From Choristocarpus tenellus KU-1152 (Eukaryota > Phaeophyceae): DNA of 33,232 bases. Positions within the stretch are counted from its first letter, which is position 1, and each line of letters begins with the position of its first letter. A model generated the notes under the pieces. The model was not told where the DNA came from, ran no database searches, and worked only from the letters and a program-made list of their open reading frames with translations. The position numbers and the translations under genes were made by a program. Location of the stretch: NCBI GenBank assembly GCA_964200185.2, contig CAXNAD020000066.1:1-33232 (forward strand), in the 5' to 3' direction. Of this stretch, positions 1 to 11,719 are shown piece by piece.

Positions 1-2031
1 GTACCCCCCTTTACACAGCGCTGGAGTAGCTGCTGCAGGAGTTCTGGGGCCTGCTCCTTGGCTGCAGAGGTCTTCACCAATGGTGCCAGACAATCCGATA
101 CAGCAATCTGAACTGCCTCAGAGGGTGTTGAAAGAGCACCTGTTAGAGTGTGGACAATTGAAATCACCTTGGGGTCATCTTTGTCAAGGTGCTTCGCAGC
201 ACTGCCCATGAAAACCACCACCCCTTCCCGCCTCCAGTCAAAGCATTGCATATCCTCAGTCGAAATGGGCTTTTCTTCCATGACAGCCTCACAAGGACGC
301 AAGAAACGGAGTGCACTCCCTTCACCATAGGCAGTGATGATTGCCATGCCAGCTGCAAGCATTTGCCCCCGAATGGCAGTGTCATAGTCAGACAGACCTT
401 GCTGTACCAGGAAAGAGAACAACCTTTGCAGCTCCTCTGCACCTTCCTCCTCATGAAGTGCTCTAGCCTTTCCCACAGCTTCCAAAGCTTTTGCAACCCC
501 ACTGCGCGATGAACGCCCCATCTCAGCCTGTTGATCAGTAGAATCTTCACCCCCTAATGGTGCTGCAAAAAATTTGTCCATGTCCATTTTTTTGTCTTGC
601 ACTTGAGTTCGTGGGGGAGGGGAACTTGCAGTGTAGAGATCATAGAGCCTTCCCAGCACTGTTTGAGCAGACCCAGGGTGCTCAATCATTCCTGCTGCAA
701 GAGCACCAGCTGCTGCATTGCGAACATGGGCCTTCTGATTAGAGAGAAGAACCATCAGTGGTGGGACATACGCTGACGTGAGTGTTCCACCCCTCGCCTC
801 CCACAGCTGACCAGCCAATGCTATATTCTCACCATCTGCATCAAACTTGCTGAGCCATAGTCGGCACTCAAGCAAAGGGTCACCTATCAAGGCTTGCCCC
901 TGCAGCACCATCATCATCACTGCCTCCAAGCAGGCTAGTCGCACATGGGCAGCCTCACTCAGGAGCCCTCTATTGCCCAGAAGTAGACCCCACTCACTTG
1001 TGTTGAGAGGTGGTCCTGTGCATAGTGTGGCAAGAACAACATCTGGACCAGGTTCGATTTGTGGGAATCTATCCAAAACACTCAGGACAGCATCAATCAT
1101 AGGCTCACGCAGCTCTTGCATCGCTTGATGAGCTGCAGCACTGCCATTAGCCCAAAGGTCATCCATATCAGAGTGGATAGCAATAACCCTTAAAGCAGTC
1201 TCACACTGAGCAGCAGAGGCTGGGTTTGTGAGGACAGCTTGCAAAACTGGAAAGACAAGAACCAGTGCACGGGGCTCAAGAGGTCGCTCATCAGAGAACT
1301 TTGGTAGACAGGTATTGGCAATCACTCCCAGGCATGCATCCACAGTAGAGGACCCGGCAGCTCTGGCTGGCTCTACCTGGAGCAACAGCAACGCAGCTGC
1401 AACTTTCCCCTCAACGCCTTGGAACTCCCCATTAGCAGTGGAAACAAGAGCTTTGACAGTACAATACGCCTCTGTCTCAACCAGGCGGCATGTCAGAAGT
1501 GGAAGAAGTACTGGAAGGGCAACAGGAATATATTCATAGCCAAGCTCCTGGCAAGCAGAAAACCCCGCCCCGAATACCTTCAATGCTGCTTCTGTCTGGT
1601 GCTTCACAGCCCCAACTTGCTCACGGACTGCTGCCTCCTCTATAAGCAGCTTAGCTACCTCCATCTCATCTGGTTTCTTATTCCCTTGGCCTGTAACAGA
1701 GGCACCATTCAAGCCAGATCGGGGCTGACTTTTGGTCTTGGCTCCTAACTCTGCCCGAATGCGCTCCTCCCATTCCACCTCCTCAGCATCTTTACCACGG
1801 CGGGCCGCATTCTTGCTTACCATACTTGTATTTTTCTTTTGCAACGATGGTGTCCCGTAGAGAACTCCCTTAGCAGTGAAGAACACATCAATGTCAGGAG
1901 CCGACACACTGAGAACCTCTGAAGACCGTAGCTCACGTAATAGTGTTGGGAAGATATGATTTTCCAAGAGATACCTCCCACCCTTCCCACATCCTGAACC
2001 AACTGAGCCCATGGCCCAGGTGGCTGAGTCC
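1..2031 (-). CDS. GCN1: GCN1 exon 7 (large exon, open to the window edge)
   Basis: This is one continuous open frame of about 676 codons, with codon first bases at positions equal to 2 modulo 3, read without a stop from 2031 to base 1. The acceptor is CTGCAACAG before 2031 and the exon begins in phase 2. It completes the ATG codon left by exon 6, giving QTQMDSATWAMGSVGSG, which resembles the human QSSMNAMGS stretch. In order it encodes the C-terminal side of the first HEAT block, a charged and probably coiled linker (about 1835-1630), and further HEAT repeats. A polar insert (PPPRTQVQDKK, about 610-580) interrupts the repeats. The exon continues beyond the window. Confidence 0.93.
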
Positions 2032-5000
2032 CTGTTGCAGCAGAGTCAAAGCATCATTGGACAAAAAAACAGTTCTTAGCAAAGAATCAGCACAATACAG
2101 AAAGCATTAGGGTTGCAGATAAATCAGTGCATGCAACACATCAATTCCTCTCAAAGGTAACGAGTAGCACAGTCACTCTCCCATGGTAAAATTGAACCTG
2201 AAAGCAGATATAGAGTTAGCAATGTTCTTAGGTTTGTAAATCAGAAGAACATTTGAGTGTTACATTGATCAGTTCAAAATGATTTCATGACCTCAATTAA
2301 AGCACAATGTTAGGAGGTTTCAAGTGAAGTATGTAGTGTAGATGCAGTGAAATGAACAAACAACAAATTGTCACCTCAGTCATTCTTCAATTGAAGTAAT
2401 CCTTGCGATTCACAACACTGAATTTGCCCTGTCAAAGTAACATGGACACAATGCAAGAATGTTTCATGGGAGCAATAGCCGCTTTTGATCGAATGTAGTC
2501 ACACCATGCTGTGACATTATTTCTGATTCGATAATAAATAGTGTACCATGCTGTGTCCTGTCGGGGTGATCTCTATTGTTCTTAAAAAACGCAACTTCAA
2601 AGCTGATCCACCAATGAAATCAAACATTTTTGACATAAATTACTCACACAGTTCTAGCAAATACTGATCATTTATCTACACATGCATACTGTAAAATTAC
2701 TTACTATCAAGAGTACCAGGGGCAGTGCATCTGTTTCTGAAGATTTTCTCTACAAGTATGGAGGGGATAGCGATTAGTGTTACTTGAAACTGTATCTCTA
2801 TCGTACAAGAACACACTACTTTTGTATCTCTATCAAACAGGTTAGTGTACTACACAAAATTGGTGGTTGATCTTCACAAAAGGCATGTGTGATAGTTGAC
2901 TGATGCATCTTCCAGTAGCATTTCCCATACTTAAATTCAGGTTGCTTATATTGCAGGATATTGCGGTCTTCACCTAGGAATCAGATATTATTCTTGGCAA
3001 GAAGATAATACTAGTCTACTTGCACATCTGATTGAGGTCTGTGTAAAAAAGAGGTTTTTTATTTCTCAAACGGACTAGCTCTCGTAACTCTGCAAATAGA
3101 TCCAAATTAAAACTCTGTGGAAACACTATTTGAAACAATTCAATAGTTTATTTCCCAAACTAGACAGTGGTAATTTGTCATCAAGTGTAGGGTACGCTTC
3201 TCACATTTGAGTCTGAACTTGGCTGTTCGCAGCTGACACTATACTGGAAGTCACCTCTGCAGCAACAGCATCATCCTCCAACAGTTTGCTCACACAATCC
3301 ACTCCACCAAAGACTCGCCTCCCTACGTGTTTCCACAGAACACGAGCACCCTTTGGGGAGTGACAGACCAAAGAATCATGTGCAAGCAGGATAACAAGTG
3401 GGACCACATCACTGACAGCACTTGTTCCACAGCAGCCAAAGAGGGCAGTTGTCAATCGACTCGGAGGAAGCAGCGCCTTTCCTGAATCTTGGTTATCTTT
3501 CGAATCTTTTGAATCTTGGTTATCTTTCGAAGGCAATGTGCTTCGCTCCTTCTTGCTCATTTCTGCTGCAAATGCCACAGTGTGCACCACCTATTTAGTG
3601 TCCACATCATGCATTAGGTCAGATTTAGATCCCACAAGAGCATATTATTGTGAATGGATACTGATTGAATTGAGCAAGACTATCGAGGAGAGAAACCATG
3701 TCCCCTTCTTGCATGTTTTTTCATTCTCCTTTGCCATCCACAGCCAAACACACAGAAAGCACAACTGACCTGCTTTAATGCTCCAAGCAAAAACCGCTGG
3801 GCCTCAGTCACACAGCTGTGAATGGTTCGTACAGCATCCAGTGCAGCCTGCCTCACTCCTTTCTCAGGGAGAAGCATACACTGTACAAGAGCCATACAGG
3901 CTGCATTGGTGACAGAGGAAAGCCTGTTTCCCTGATCACCCTCCTCAAACAGTGTTGCTTGAGAACGGAAAATTGTGCCTGCAGATGCCAATAGACGGCA
4001 AAGAGCAACGCAAACAGATGACATGAATGGTCCTGAAGCTTCCCCTGTAGAAATAGCGTCAGGTTTGTATGATGTCAGCATCATGGTTGGATAAAAGAAA
4101 GACGATGCATCCTTCAGCAAAGACCAGGGAAAACTTGTGCACACTTCTGTGGAGACAGTGGCATCTTGAGCTGCTATATCGAGGAGTGTCTTCGCCGCCA
4201 ATATGCCGTCTGGATGAAAGTTGCTCGACTTTCCTGCTGCACCATCTATCCGCTGCAGCAGGCACGGCACAAGGGGTATCAACTGAGTACAGAGACTGAT
4301 ACATCCACTCAGCTCAGATACTGCCGTAAGATATGCTGCCGCCACAGGTTTACTTGAATGCTTTGTCCCTTTCTTCAACAGATCCAAAACTTCAGAAGGG
4401 ATGCTGTCAAGCATTGTTATCCATTGTATCATGCACTGTAGCCCAAGTGATCGAGTTTCTTCATGAGATTCCTTGTCCACAGCTGGCACTAGTGCATTGA
4501 CTGCACCCAAAGCAATGGATGCCACCCCTTGCTCCAATGATAGAACCCCCATCCGCACATGGATGAGTCCCATTATGACGCACTGCCGTTGGTACCACTG
4601 TGCCAAGACCCCTGCCTTGCCACCTAGCACCCCAAGTAGCTCCATCACAATGTGCTCAAGGACCTGCCATTCAAATAAATCCACACATGCACCATCAAGT
4701 GTCAGAGAAGAAGCACATTCCAAGGAAAAAGACTTGAGAACTCTGGTAGTGCTCACCAGCCCTGAAAACCTTGATCAAATGTGAGTAATAAATTATCCAG
4801 TGTTCCCTGGACATACTTGAATGCTCGCAAGATCACACCTCAGGAGCGCTGCAGTGCCTTGCTATACTTCCCACCAGCTCAACCGCAAGGTGGCGAACAT
4901 CCTCCTTCGGAGACCTGAGTTGCCGCAGTAGAGGTGGCACAAATATCTTTTCTGCATAAGGACTCAGGTCAATTGCAATTTGTGCAACAACAGATTTGAC

Positions 5001-6622
5001 CGCAGCCAGGATACTATCAGGATTCTTTTTCTGCAGCTTCTCCAACACTGGCTCCATGACGTTGGAGAAGTCGTTCTCTGTCAAGGATCCAATCAGAGTT
5101 GCAAAACTGTCCAACTTGTATTGTACACTCGAACTGCCCTTTGCCATCAAAATGTTCTTCATGTACAAGTCCATTAGGCGGGGTTTGATCATGCCTGTGT
5201 AACAGTGATGTTATAGCAAAAAATTGCTGTCAATGTTTGCATAAGAAGTTGATCACAAGACCACAATATGTAGCAGTACGAGTGATCCTTCTAAGTGGTT
5301 CCAACTTTTTACACAGGAATGCCTTCTGTGATATCACAACCAGTCACCTTGGCAAACATGAGGCACAGCCAAGGGAACCAAGAAAGGGTAGTGGCAATAC
5401 CCACTACCTGTCACATTTCAGTAGACTATGCACTTTCTGCGCTCTCTAAATCAATATTATGGATTGTATGCAAACAGTGGCATCCTTGGTGTGATCACAT
5501 ATATTTAACAACCAACTTGCGTAACACCCTACATAATGGCCAGTCCACAGAAGAGGAGGAACTCACTTTCATACTCTGGCCTTGAGACGTAGACTGATGT
5601 AACCACTGAAAGAGCTACCAGATTGATGCCGCACTTATCATCTGAAGTCAAGATGTCTAGGTAGGTACTGCACAAATGGGAACGCGAGATCAACGCCCAT
5701 CGCGTGATCTTTGCTGCTCTTGACACTAGTTTGACATCCCCCATACCGCCAATTACATCATGTACACAGCCCTGCAGTCTTATTAATTTAACTAGCCAAT
5801 CTGGAGTAGGTTCCAAGCCCTCAGATGGCACCATTGTCCTGAGGATCACCTGGGCGACACGAAGGGTTCTCATCTGTTCCCCTGCATCCACACAAGACTC
5901 GGCAAATCCTTACTCAGAAGAGCCAAGGGTATTTAATTGTAACACAGCACAAGGATTACACAGTTAGGAACGAGTAGGAGTATTAAGGAAAGGTATGTTC
6001 ATTGTTGATGTCGGACGTACTATTGATGCATTGTATTTCAGCCGTTTGTACGCTACAAGCGTCCCAACGGCATCACAGTCAAGGGCAAAAAAGTGGTGGG
6101 AGTAGGGGGATAGTCTAGTAAGATCGACATCTACTAAAATTATGAGAGATGCAGAAAAAAGCAAGTTCTCACCATCGAGGTTCACTACACACACTTGCAC
6201 GAAGAGAGGGCAAATCGGTGAAGTCGCGGCCATGGCAATTGCACCATGTAGCCCCCTTTGCCACACACGCTCGAGGTAATGCGGCCGAACGATAGAACCA
6301 AGAAGTAGACGGGCCAACATCCGAGTCTGTACCCGCGTAAGCTCTTCATTGGCAGCCAGGCCGACCAACTGAGCATGATCGCCACCCTTGAGGACCTCGC
6401 TCAGATGCTGCAGGGAATCGAGAAGGAACAAAAAGGGACGTTGGAGAAGTCGATCTTTCACTTCGCTTCCAATCGGCAACTGAATTGCACCAAAGTCGAT
6501 TAAAGCCAACGTTCAAGGGGTTCTCGAGATCTGCAATTGCTCACCTTCAAGGAATTGAGACGATGCTCTAGACTCCGGTCTTCCAAGCCGTTAGCTAGTT
6601 GAGACTCCAAGAAGCTCTCCAT
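1..6622 (-). CDS. GCN1: GCN1, N-terminal half (HEAT-repeat activator of the GCN2 kinase), partial, 7 exons
   Basis: GCN1 is a cytosolic, ribosome-associated HEAT-repeat scaffold that passes the uncharged-tRNA signal to GCN2, which phosphorylates eIF2alpha. Exons (minus strand): 6622-6545, 6479-6173, 5881-5567, 5194-4837, 4769-3770, 3590-3205, 2031-1. Six GT-AG introns measure 65, 291, 372, 67, 179 and 1173 nt, and the frame closes across all of them to give about 1,491 residues. Family members have about 2,600-2,700 residues, so the eEF3-like and RWD-binding parts lie off the left edge. The best family match is the block VVFMGSAAKHLDKDDPKV at about 220-170, followed by LSTPSEAVQ. Human GCN1 has VVVLMGSLAKHLDKSDPKV at the matching place. 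The exon-7 block with DIDVFFTAKGVLY and a charged EERIRAELG linker also fits plant and human GCN1. The start ATG (6622-6620) has A at -3 and G at +4. Intron 4 boundaries are uncertain; the others are supported by phase and homology. Confidence 0.93.
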
Positions 6623-6869
6623 TTCCCCCCTTTACCCTCTACTGTACCCAGGCTACCCTCAAAAGGGGTGCCCCTTCAACTTAGGGTGAGCCTTCAGTCT
6701 GAGCTTGGGAGATAGGAAGGAGTACAGTTCTCCAAGACAAGGAAGTGTGGTTCAAAGAAGTGATTGAAGGCCTTCCAGTATTTAGAAGAACTTTTGTTGT
6801 TACCTCTACAACTATAATCTATAAACCACATATGTCAGGTGTGTTTGCTGTTCCTCCCAGGACTTGAGT
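6623..6869. promoter_or_regulatory. Divergent intergenic region, candidate bidirectional promoter
   Basis: Only 247 bases separate the GCN1 start codon (minus) from the first ATG of the plus-strand ORF at 6870. If both genes are real, their promoters must share or overlap this interval. I see no clear TATA box. TTCCTCCCAG just before 6861 looks like a splice acceptor, so the plus-strand gene may have an upstream non-coding exon that would blur this boundary. The promoter role is inferred from gene arrangement only. Confidence 0.4.
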
Positions 6870-8045
6870 ATGCCTCACTGGGGACGGTGGTTTTGTTTGG
6901 TTCCTATTTGTATGCTACCTCAAGTTTCCCAGGGTTACCACTCATCAGAGCTATCCACTAGGCAAAGAAGGGGTGACAGCTGGTCTCCTAATGAAAGAAA
7001 GGTCTTCCCAACTATCGATTCAAGAGGCAAGCCTGCCAATTCGTCTCTGGCGTATCGACCATTCCTGGCGAACTCTGTTGGTCGATATATCGTCGCAGCT
7101 TACATGCTATCAGTGGAATGCTTGCACGTGTACTCCCCAGCACCAGTGAGTTTCGTGACATCGTCCTTTTTGTTATGTCTATCAAAATTTTGGGGAACAT
7201 TACGACGATCGCCGCTGAGCGCGCACGGTGATAAAAATCGGAGACCAGGTCTTTCCTACGAGAAGTTCATGTCCAGAGAAATTGGTGACACAGCAGAAGA
7301 GTCTACTCCCACACTATCTCTCAATCCTCCAGATAAGTACAGACGACTTTCGAGTGCCTTCAAGCGGCGACACCGCATTGGAGGAGAGCAGACTAACGAC
7401 AACGTCGCTCCCCCTGAAAACAGCAAGGTTCCTACTTTACTACACAAAGGATTGGAAGAGTATCATGATCATGGACTGCCATCTACGTGTATTGGCATTG
7501 CGGTGAAGAAAAGTGGGATCGGCATGGCGCCTGACCAAGCAGCTGGTCGTAGACAACGCAAGGTGGAACAGTTCATGGGGGAGGATGATGACCTCGAACT
7601 CTTGTCTGACCCTAATCTTGGGGATAACTTCTCAGATGATGATGAACAGCTGGTCATTAAACCTACACCATATCGGCGCTGGTCGAAGGCAATCGAAAGT
7701 GCAAAGGTGATGACAAAGTCACTAAAACCCACAACTCAGTCCTTCACGCGACCACACCAGGCAGATGGGAAAACAGTAAAGAGATCGAACAGCAGAAGCA
7801 AGGCGTTTGCTCGGGATCATACTGATAGCCTGGCTGATACAGATGACAGTGATGCAAAGGAATTATTGACAAAACTGCGTCGGGCCTCTACTAGCCACAA
7901 AGAAAATAGAGTAGGGAGTACTTTGCAGGACCCTCTGCAAAAACGGAAACCTGTGAAAACGTCAACAACAGCATCAGTAGCTACATTATCCCAGCGGCAA
8001 GGGGGCACACGTCCTCTGCCACAAAGTAGGAAGGAGAAACCATAA
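6870..8045 (+). CDS. Hypothetical charged low-complexity protein, 391 aa
   Basis: I do not recognise this protein. It is a single open frame, exceptionally long for the non-coding parts of this window, from ATG 6870 to TAA 8043-8045. The first 20 residues contain a hydrophobic stretch (WFCLVPICMLP), and a second hydrophobic patch lies around residues 70-110. From about residue 120 it is polar and looks disordered, with an acidic run (GEDDDLELLSDPNLGDNFSD), another acidic patch (SLADTDDSDAKE) and many Lys, Arg, Ser and Thr residues. That composition would suit a nuclear or scaffold protein, but this is only compositional inference. It is divergent from GCN1. The hydrophobic N-terminal third differs in character from the rest and could be mis-modelled; an in-frame ATG at 7269 is an alternative start that skips it. 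Confidence 0.5.
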   Translation: MPHWGRWFCLVPICMLPQVSQGYHSSELSTRQRRGDSWSPNERKVFPTIDSRGKPANSSLAYRPFLANSVGRYIVAAYMLSVECLHVYSPAPVSFVTSSFLLCLSKFWGTLRRSPLSAHGDKNRRPGLSYEKFMSREIGDTAEESTPTLSLNPPDKYRRLSSAFKRRHRIGGEQTNDNVAPPENSKVPTLLHKGLEEYHDHGLPSTCIGIAVKKSGIGMAPDQAAGRRQRKVEQFMGEDDDLELLSDPNLGDNFSDDDEQLVIKPTPYRRWSKAIESAKVMTKSLKPTTQSFTRPHQADGKTVKRSNSRSKAFARDHTDSLADTDDSDAKELLTKLRRASTSHKENRVGSTLQDPLQKRKPVKTSTTASVATLSQRQGGTRPLPQSRKEKP

Positions 8046-11000
8046 ATATGGTTACAACACGAGAAGGGTGACTCGAGCACAGTACTTATTATATCCAATC
8101 TGAACAATTTGTTTCATTGCTTTATAATGTTTGTCTGCTTGTGCATGTGTGGAAGGAGTTTCTTGTCACTTTAATGAGTCTGACTCAAGTCCTGCCTCTG
8201 GCAGGAGGGACCATGATGCCTGCCAGGTTCCACGGTCACCTTTTAGTTACGTACAATCAAATCGTTAGAGTGCAAGTATATCGTTAGTACATTCTCTGCT
8301 GCTTGGTTTTGTCATCCAAGCATCTCCTGCTGTGGCAAGTATTTCCATTAGTTGTAGAAGATGTTCTGCCCTGGCAGGTTCCTTACTACTGAACTGGGAT
8401 TGGCATACTTGTCCTCCCCACATTACTGCTAACTGATAAGAACAAATCTGCCTTCTGCGTGCTCAGTGCCGATTTATTTTCAAGCCCCACAGGAGACGAG
8501 ACAAGACATTTTGTGGTGTACGGGCACAATTCCTTGTCAGCACAAACTCCATTTTCAACTTTGGCACTGTTTATACTGTTGCTTCTCAACTGGTTCAACA
8601 AGATGCAGGGATACACCATTGCTGAATATTGTGTAACACCATTGCCCTCACTAAATCATGAAGATCAGTCAACCTTGGTTCCAACTCACTGCAACTGTAT
8701 ATAGATTTTTAATTTTAAGAAACATCTCTGTACTGCATCTTTCTTTGTTAATATGCTGGGAACAGAAATCTTTACCTTCTTGTGGAAAACAGAAGGTATG
8801 ATGCTTGAGAATGTCTTGAAATTCTACAGTGGATGTATCTGATTGTTTCATGGGTGTATCTGTCCAAGCACATGGAACCCAAATTGACATCTATCCTCCC
8901 CTGCCTTCAACCCTCTTCCCCAACTCAAATCATGCCAGAGATATATTTGCTTTGTGTGAGTAATGAGTATGCTAAAAAGAGAGTTTTTTCACCTCATAGA
9001 ACCATACAAGGACGTACCATGTGAAAGACCACTTGCCCAACAGTGTGAATCGCTTTATACCAAAACCAAGAAAATTGCTACTCTGTGTACTGCGAAACAA
9101 AACTTGCAACTTGTCCCCAAAGTAGGAACAAACCTGCTACACTTACTACATTATTTGGGTTGGATTTCCATGGGAGGCTGCAAATGATAACTTTTATGGC
9201 GTAAATCTACAGTGTAACATTTTAGCCCTTCCAATAACAGGCCTTTAACAAGACTAAACCTATCTGTGTTGTAAGACCTACCATAAATGACAGTAGAAAA
9301 CTACACCACGTACAAATTTTTATCTTTTTTCCAATACCCTCTTGTTTTTCAAGTTCCCCCCTTAATATCCACCTTAACCCTAATCAATAAGATAATGGGA
9401 GGTTGGGCTCTTTAGAAAGGGATTGAATGGGAATGGCAGGGATGGACCTTGAAGTGTCCTGACATCTCAGCACAAGGAAGCAATGTTATGGTGGGGTTGG
9501 CAACAATTAAAGGGATCTTATATATGTATGCAATGGGTTCTCCACAATACCTAGCACAGCTGGTCTAGTATACAGTGTATCACCAATAGACCCTTGAACA
9601 TTTTGCCATGACCCAGTGGGTTTCCTAAGATATTTTTAATGTGATGTATGTGACCTAGAACAATTTTACTCTAGTGCACTGTAACACCATGCTGATCAGG
9701 GGCTACCAGACTCAAGCACAACAGGAGAGTAACAGCCAATGTGGGAATGGTGCTGCATGGTGTGCAATTCCTAGATCTCCAGCACGACCAGGCCTGCTGT
9801 CAAAGATAATCATCTGTTGCTCACACCACAAACCATGGAACCATTTAGAACATGCTTGGAGTGAAGACATCTGCCTACTTCATATCTGACAGAAGGAATC
9901 TAAAACAATAATTTAGAGTGTACCTAGGAATACTCCGCACTAAAATGTATTCTACAAAGTTCGTATTGAGAGGCATTACTGTCAAATTGGCATATCTGTA
10001 CAAAAAAATCGAGTATTTTTGTCAACCTAATAACAGCTGAAAATTCAATGTCCACACATCATCAACAGGATCCTAGAAAGAACTTTCAAGGATGACAGGC
10101 ATTACGTGAAACTTGCCAGAGGACACCTCCTTAGAATTGATACTGATGCTGACATCTGCCATAGCATATCGATGTGATTGCTTCAGTAGTTTTTTTTGTT
10201 GTGTTTCCTACTTGTGTCCGACTGAGTGAGTGGAGGTCTCATTGGACCTTTGGGCTGTATTTGTGATAGAATTGGACCTTGCCACAGGTGCTGTTGGAAT
10301 CTGCAGCTGATAGCTGCAATTGACCTTCTCTACTATAACCAAGTTTCCTTTCATATTTCTTTTGTACTTCTTCTGCTGTCATAATTCTTTGAGTTATTTC
10401 TGACCACACCTTTGAGAGGATCAACCAACGTTGTGATAGTAATATTAGAGTCGATTACACACACCTCTCAAAATGGTGAGTACCCTCTTGTTCAATGTTG
10501 CTCCCGGCATCATGCAAGTGTATCAAGCCTCTGCCACTCATTCTCTGTTACTCTCTACACCAAGTGACCTTTGAACATTCTACAAGTGTCACAATTGTAC
10601 AACCAATGAAAAAAAGCTTGCACACAATGCACCACAGGACCAGGGACCAACACAATAAAACTTACTTCTATGGTAGATTTCTCACCACAAACAAATTTCT
10701 CTATTGTACTGTAAGATTTGGACCTGTAAATTAGTATCAATTCTAGTTGTCTGATTCCAATTTGTCACTATAAATTTAAAAGCAACTTTCTGCACACATT
10801 GTTACAAAGCATGCACATGCACAAATGTGCAATGGATGCTTCTCGGAAAGCCAACATGTAGCAGGCGAAACCCTTCTCTCTTTATTTATGGTATGTTCCA
10901 TGTTTACATGTACTGCACAAACACGTCACAATAATATGATTAAATTTGCAAGACACTTTGTGAAGAGTTGTTTTGGCAATGATAGCGTAGCATGCAACAG

Positions 11001-11256
11001 TGCCATGCAATGTTTGAACAAATATGTCCACAATATAATAATAGAGGTTCCTAGTGGGGACTTCCTCCACGAAATGGTGCAGTAGGAAATACCAAAAAAT
11101 GAAATTTCACGGTGTGGTCGTAGTAGTGGCTACCATGAACCTTTCCACAATAATTTATCTACAAATCTCTGCAAATGAGGATAAAAGCAGATGTAAGCCA
11201 TTGTAGAAGAGGCCATGAAAAAGAACATTTTTGTGGCACACTTTTCTTAATCATAA
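8046..11256. other. Non-coding stretch, nothing recognised
   Basis: About 3.2 kb with only short, overlapping frames on both strands and no domain signature, tRNA-like fold or transposon terminus that I can support. The first part probably includes the 3' UTR of the upstream ORF. The right end abuts the TA duplication of the mariner-like element. Confidence 0.5.
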
Positions 11257-11719
11257 TACTCCCTCTGTCCCATCCATAGGTCTGGGCCGTTAAGTTGTAC
11301 CTCTTCAGATGACCTCCGATTACAAAACGGACTTTTGCCTTGGATTCCTTGGAATATTATGCACTAAAAAACTAAATTTCGAAGAATTCTGCAAAGAATT
11401 CTGTTCTAAAAGGGTTCCGAAGAAATGGAACACAGAATGTGGCATATTCTTATCATTTTTTAATGTTCCTGCTGCAGCATGGAGCCAGCCGCACCACACT
11501 CTCACAACCCCCATGGCGAGCCCCCACAGTCTGTCATCCCTGGCGCAAAGCCCACCATCTCATAGAAAGAACTCCAAGCTGACCGAGGAATGTCAGACCA
11601 CACTTGCTCTACGTTACGCATTGGCTCTTTCTTCCTCTGAGTCACAAGAGACTCCCGAGGGGTGTGGAGTATAAATTGGTGAAAGAGTTTGGAGTGGGAA
11701 AGAGACACCCTAGACAGGT

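Noticed and set aside
164-550. Open frames on both strands at the left edge
   Set aside because: They are shadows of the GCN1 frame, which is continuous there and matches the family.
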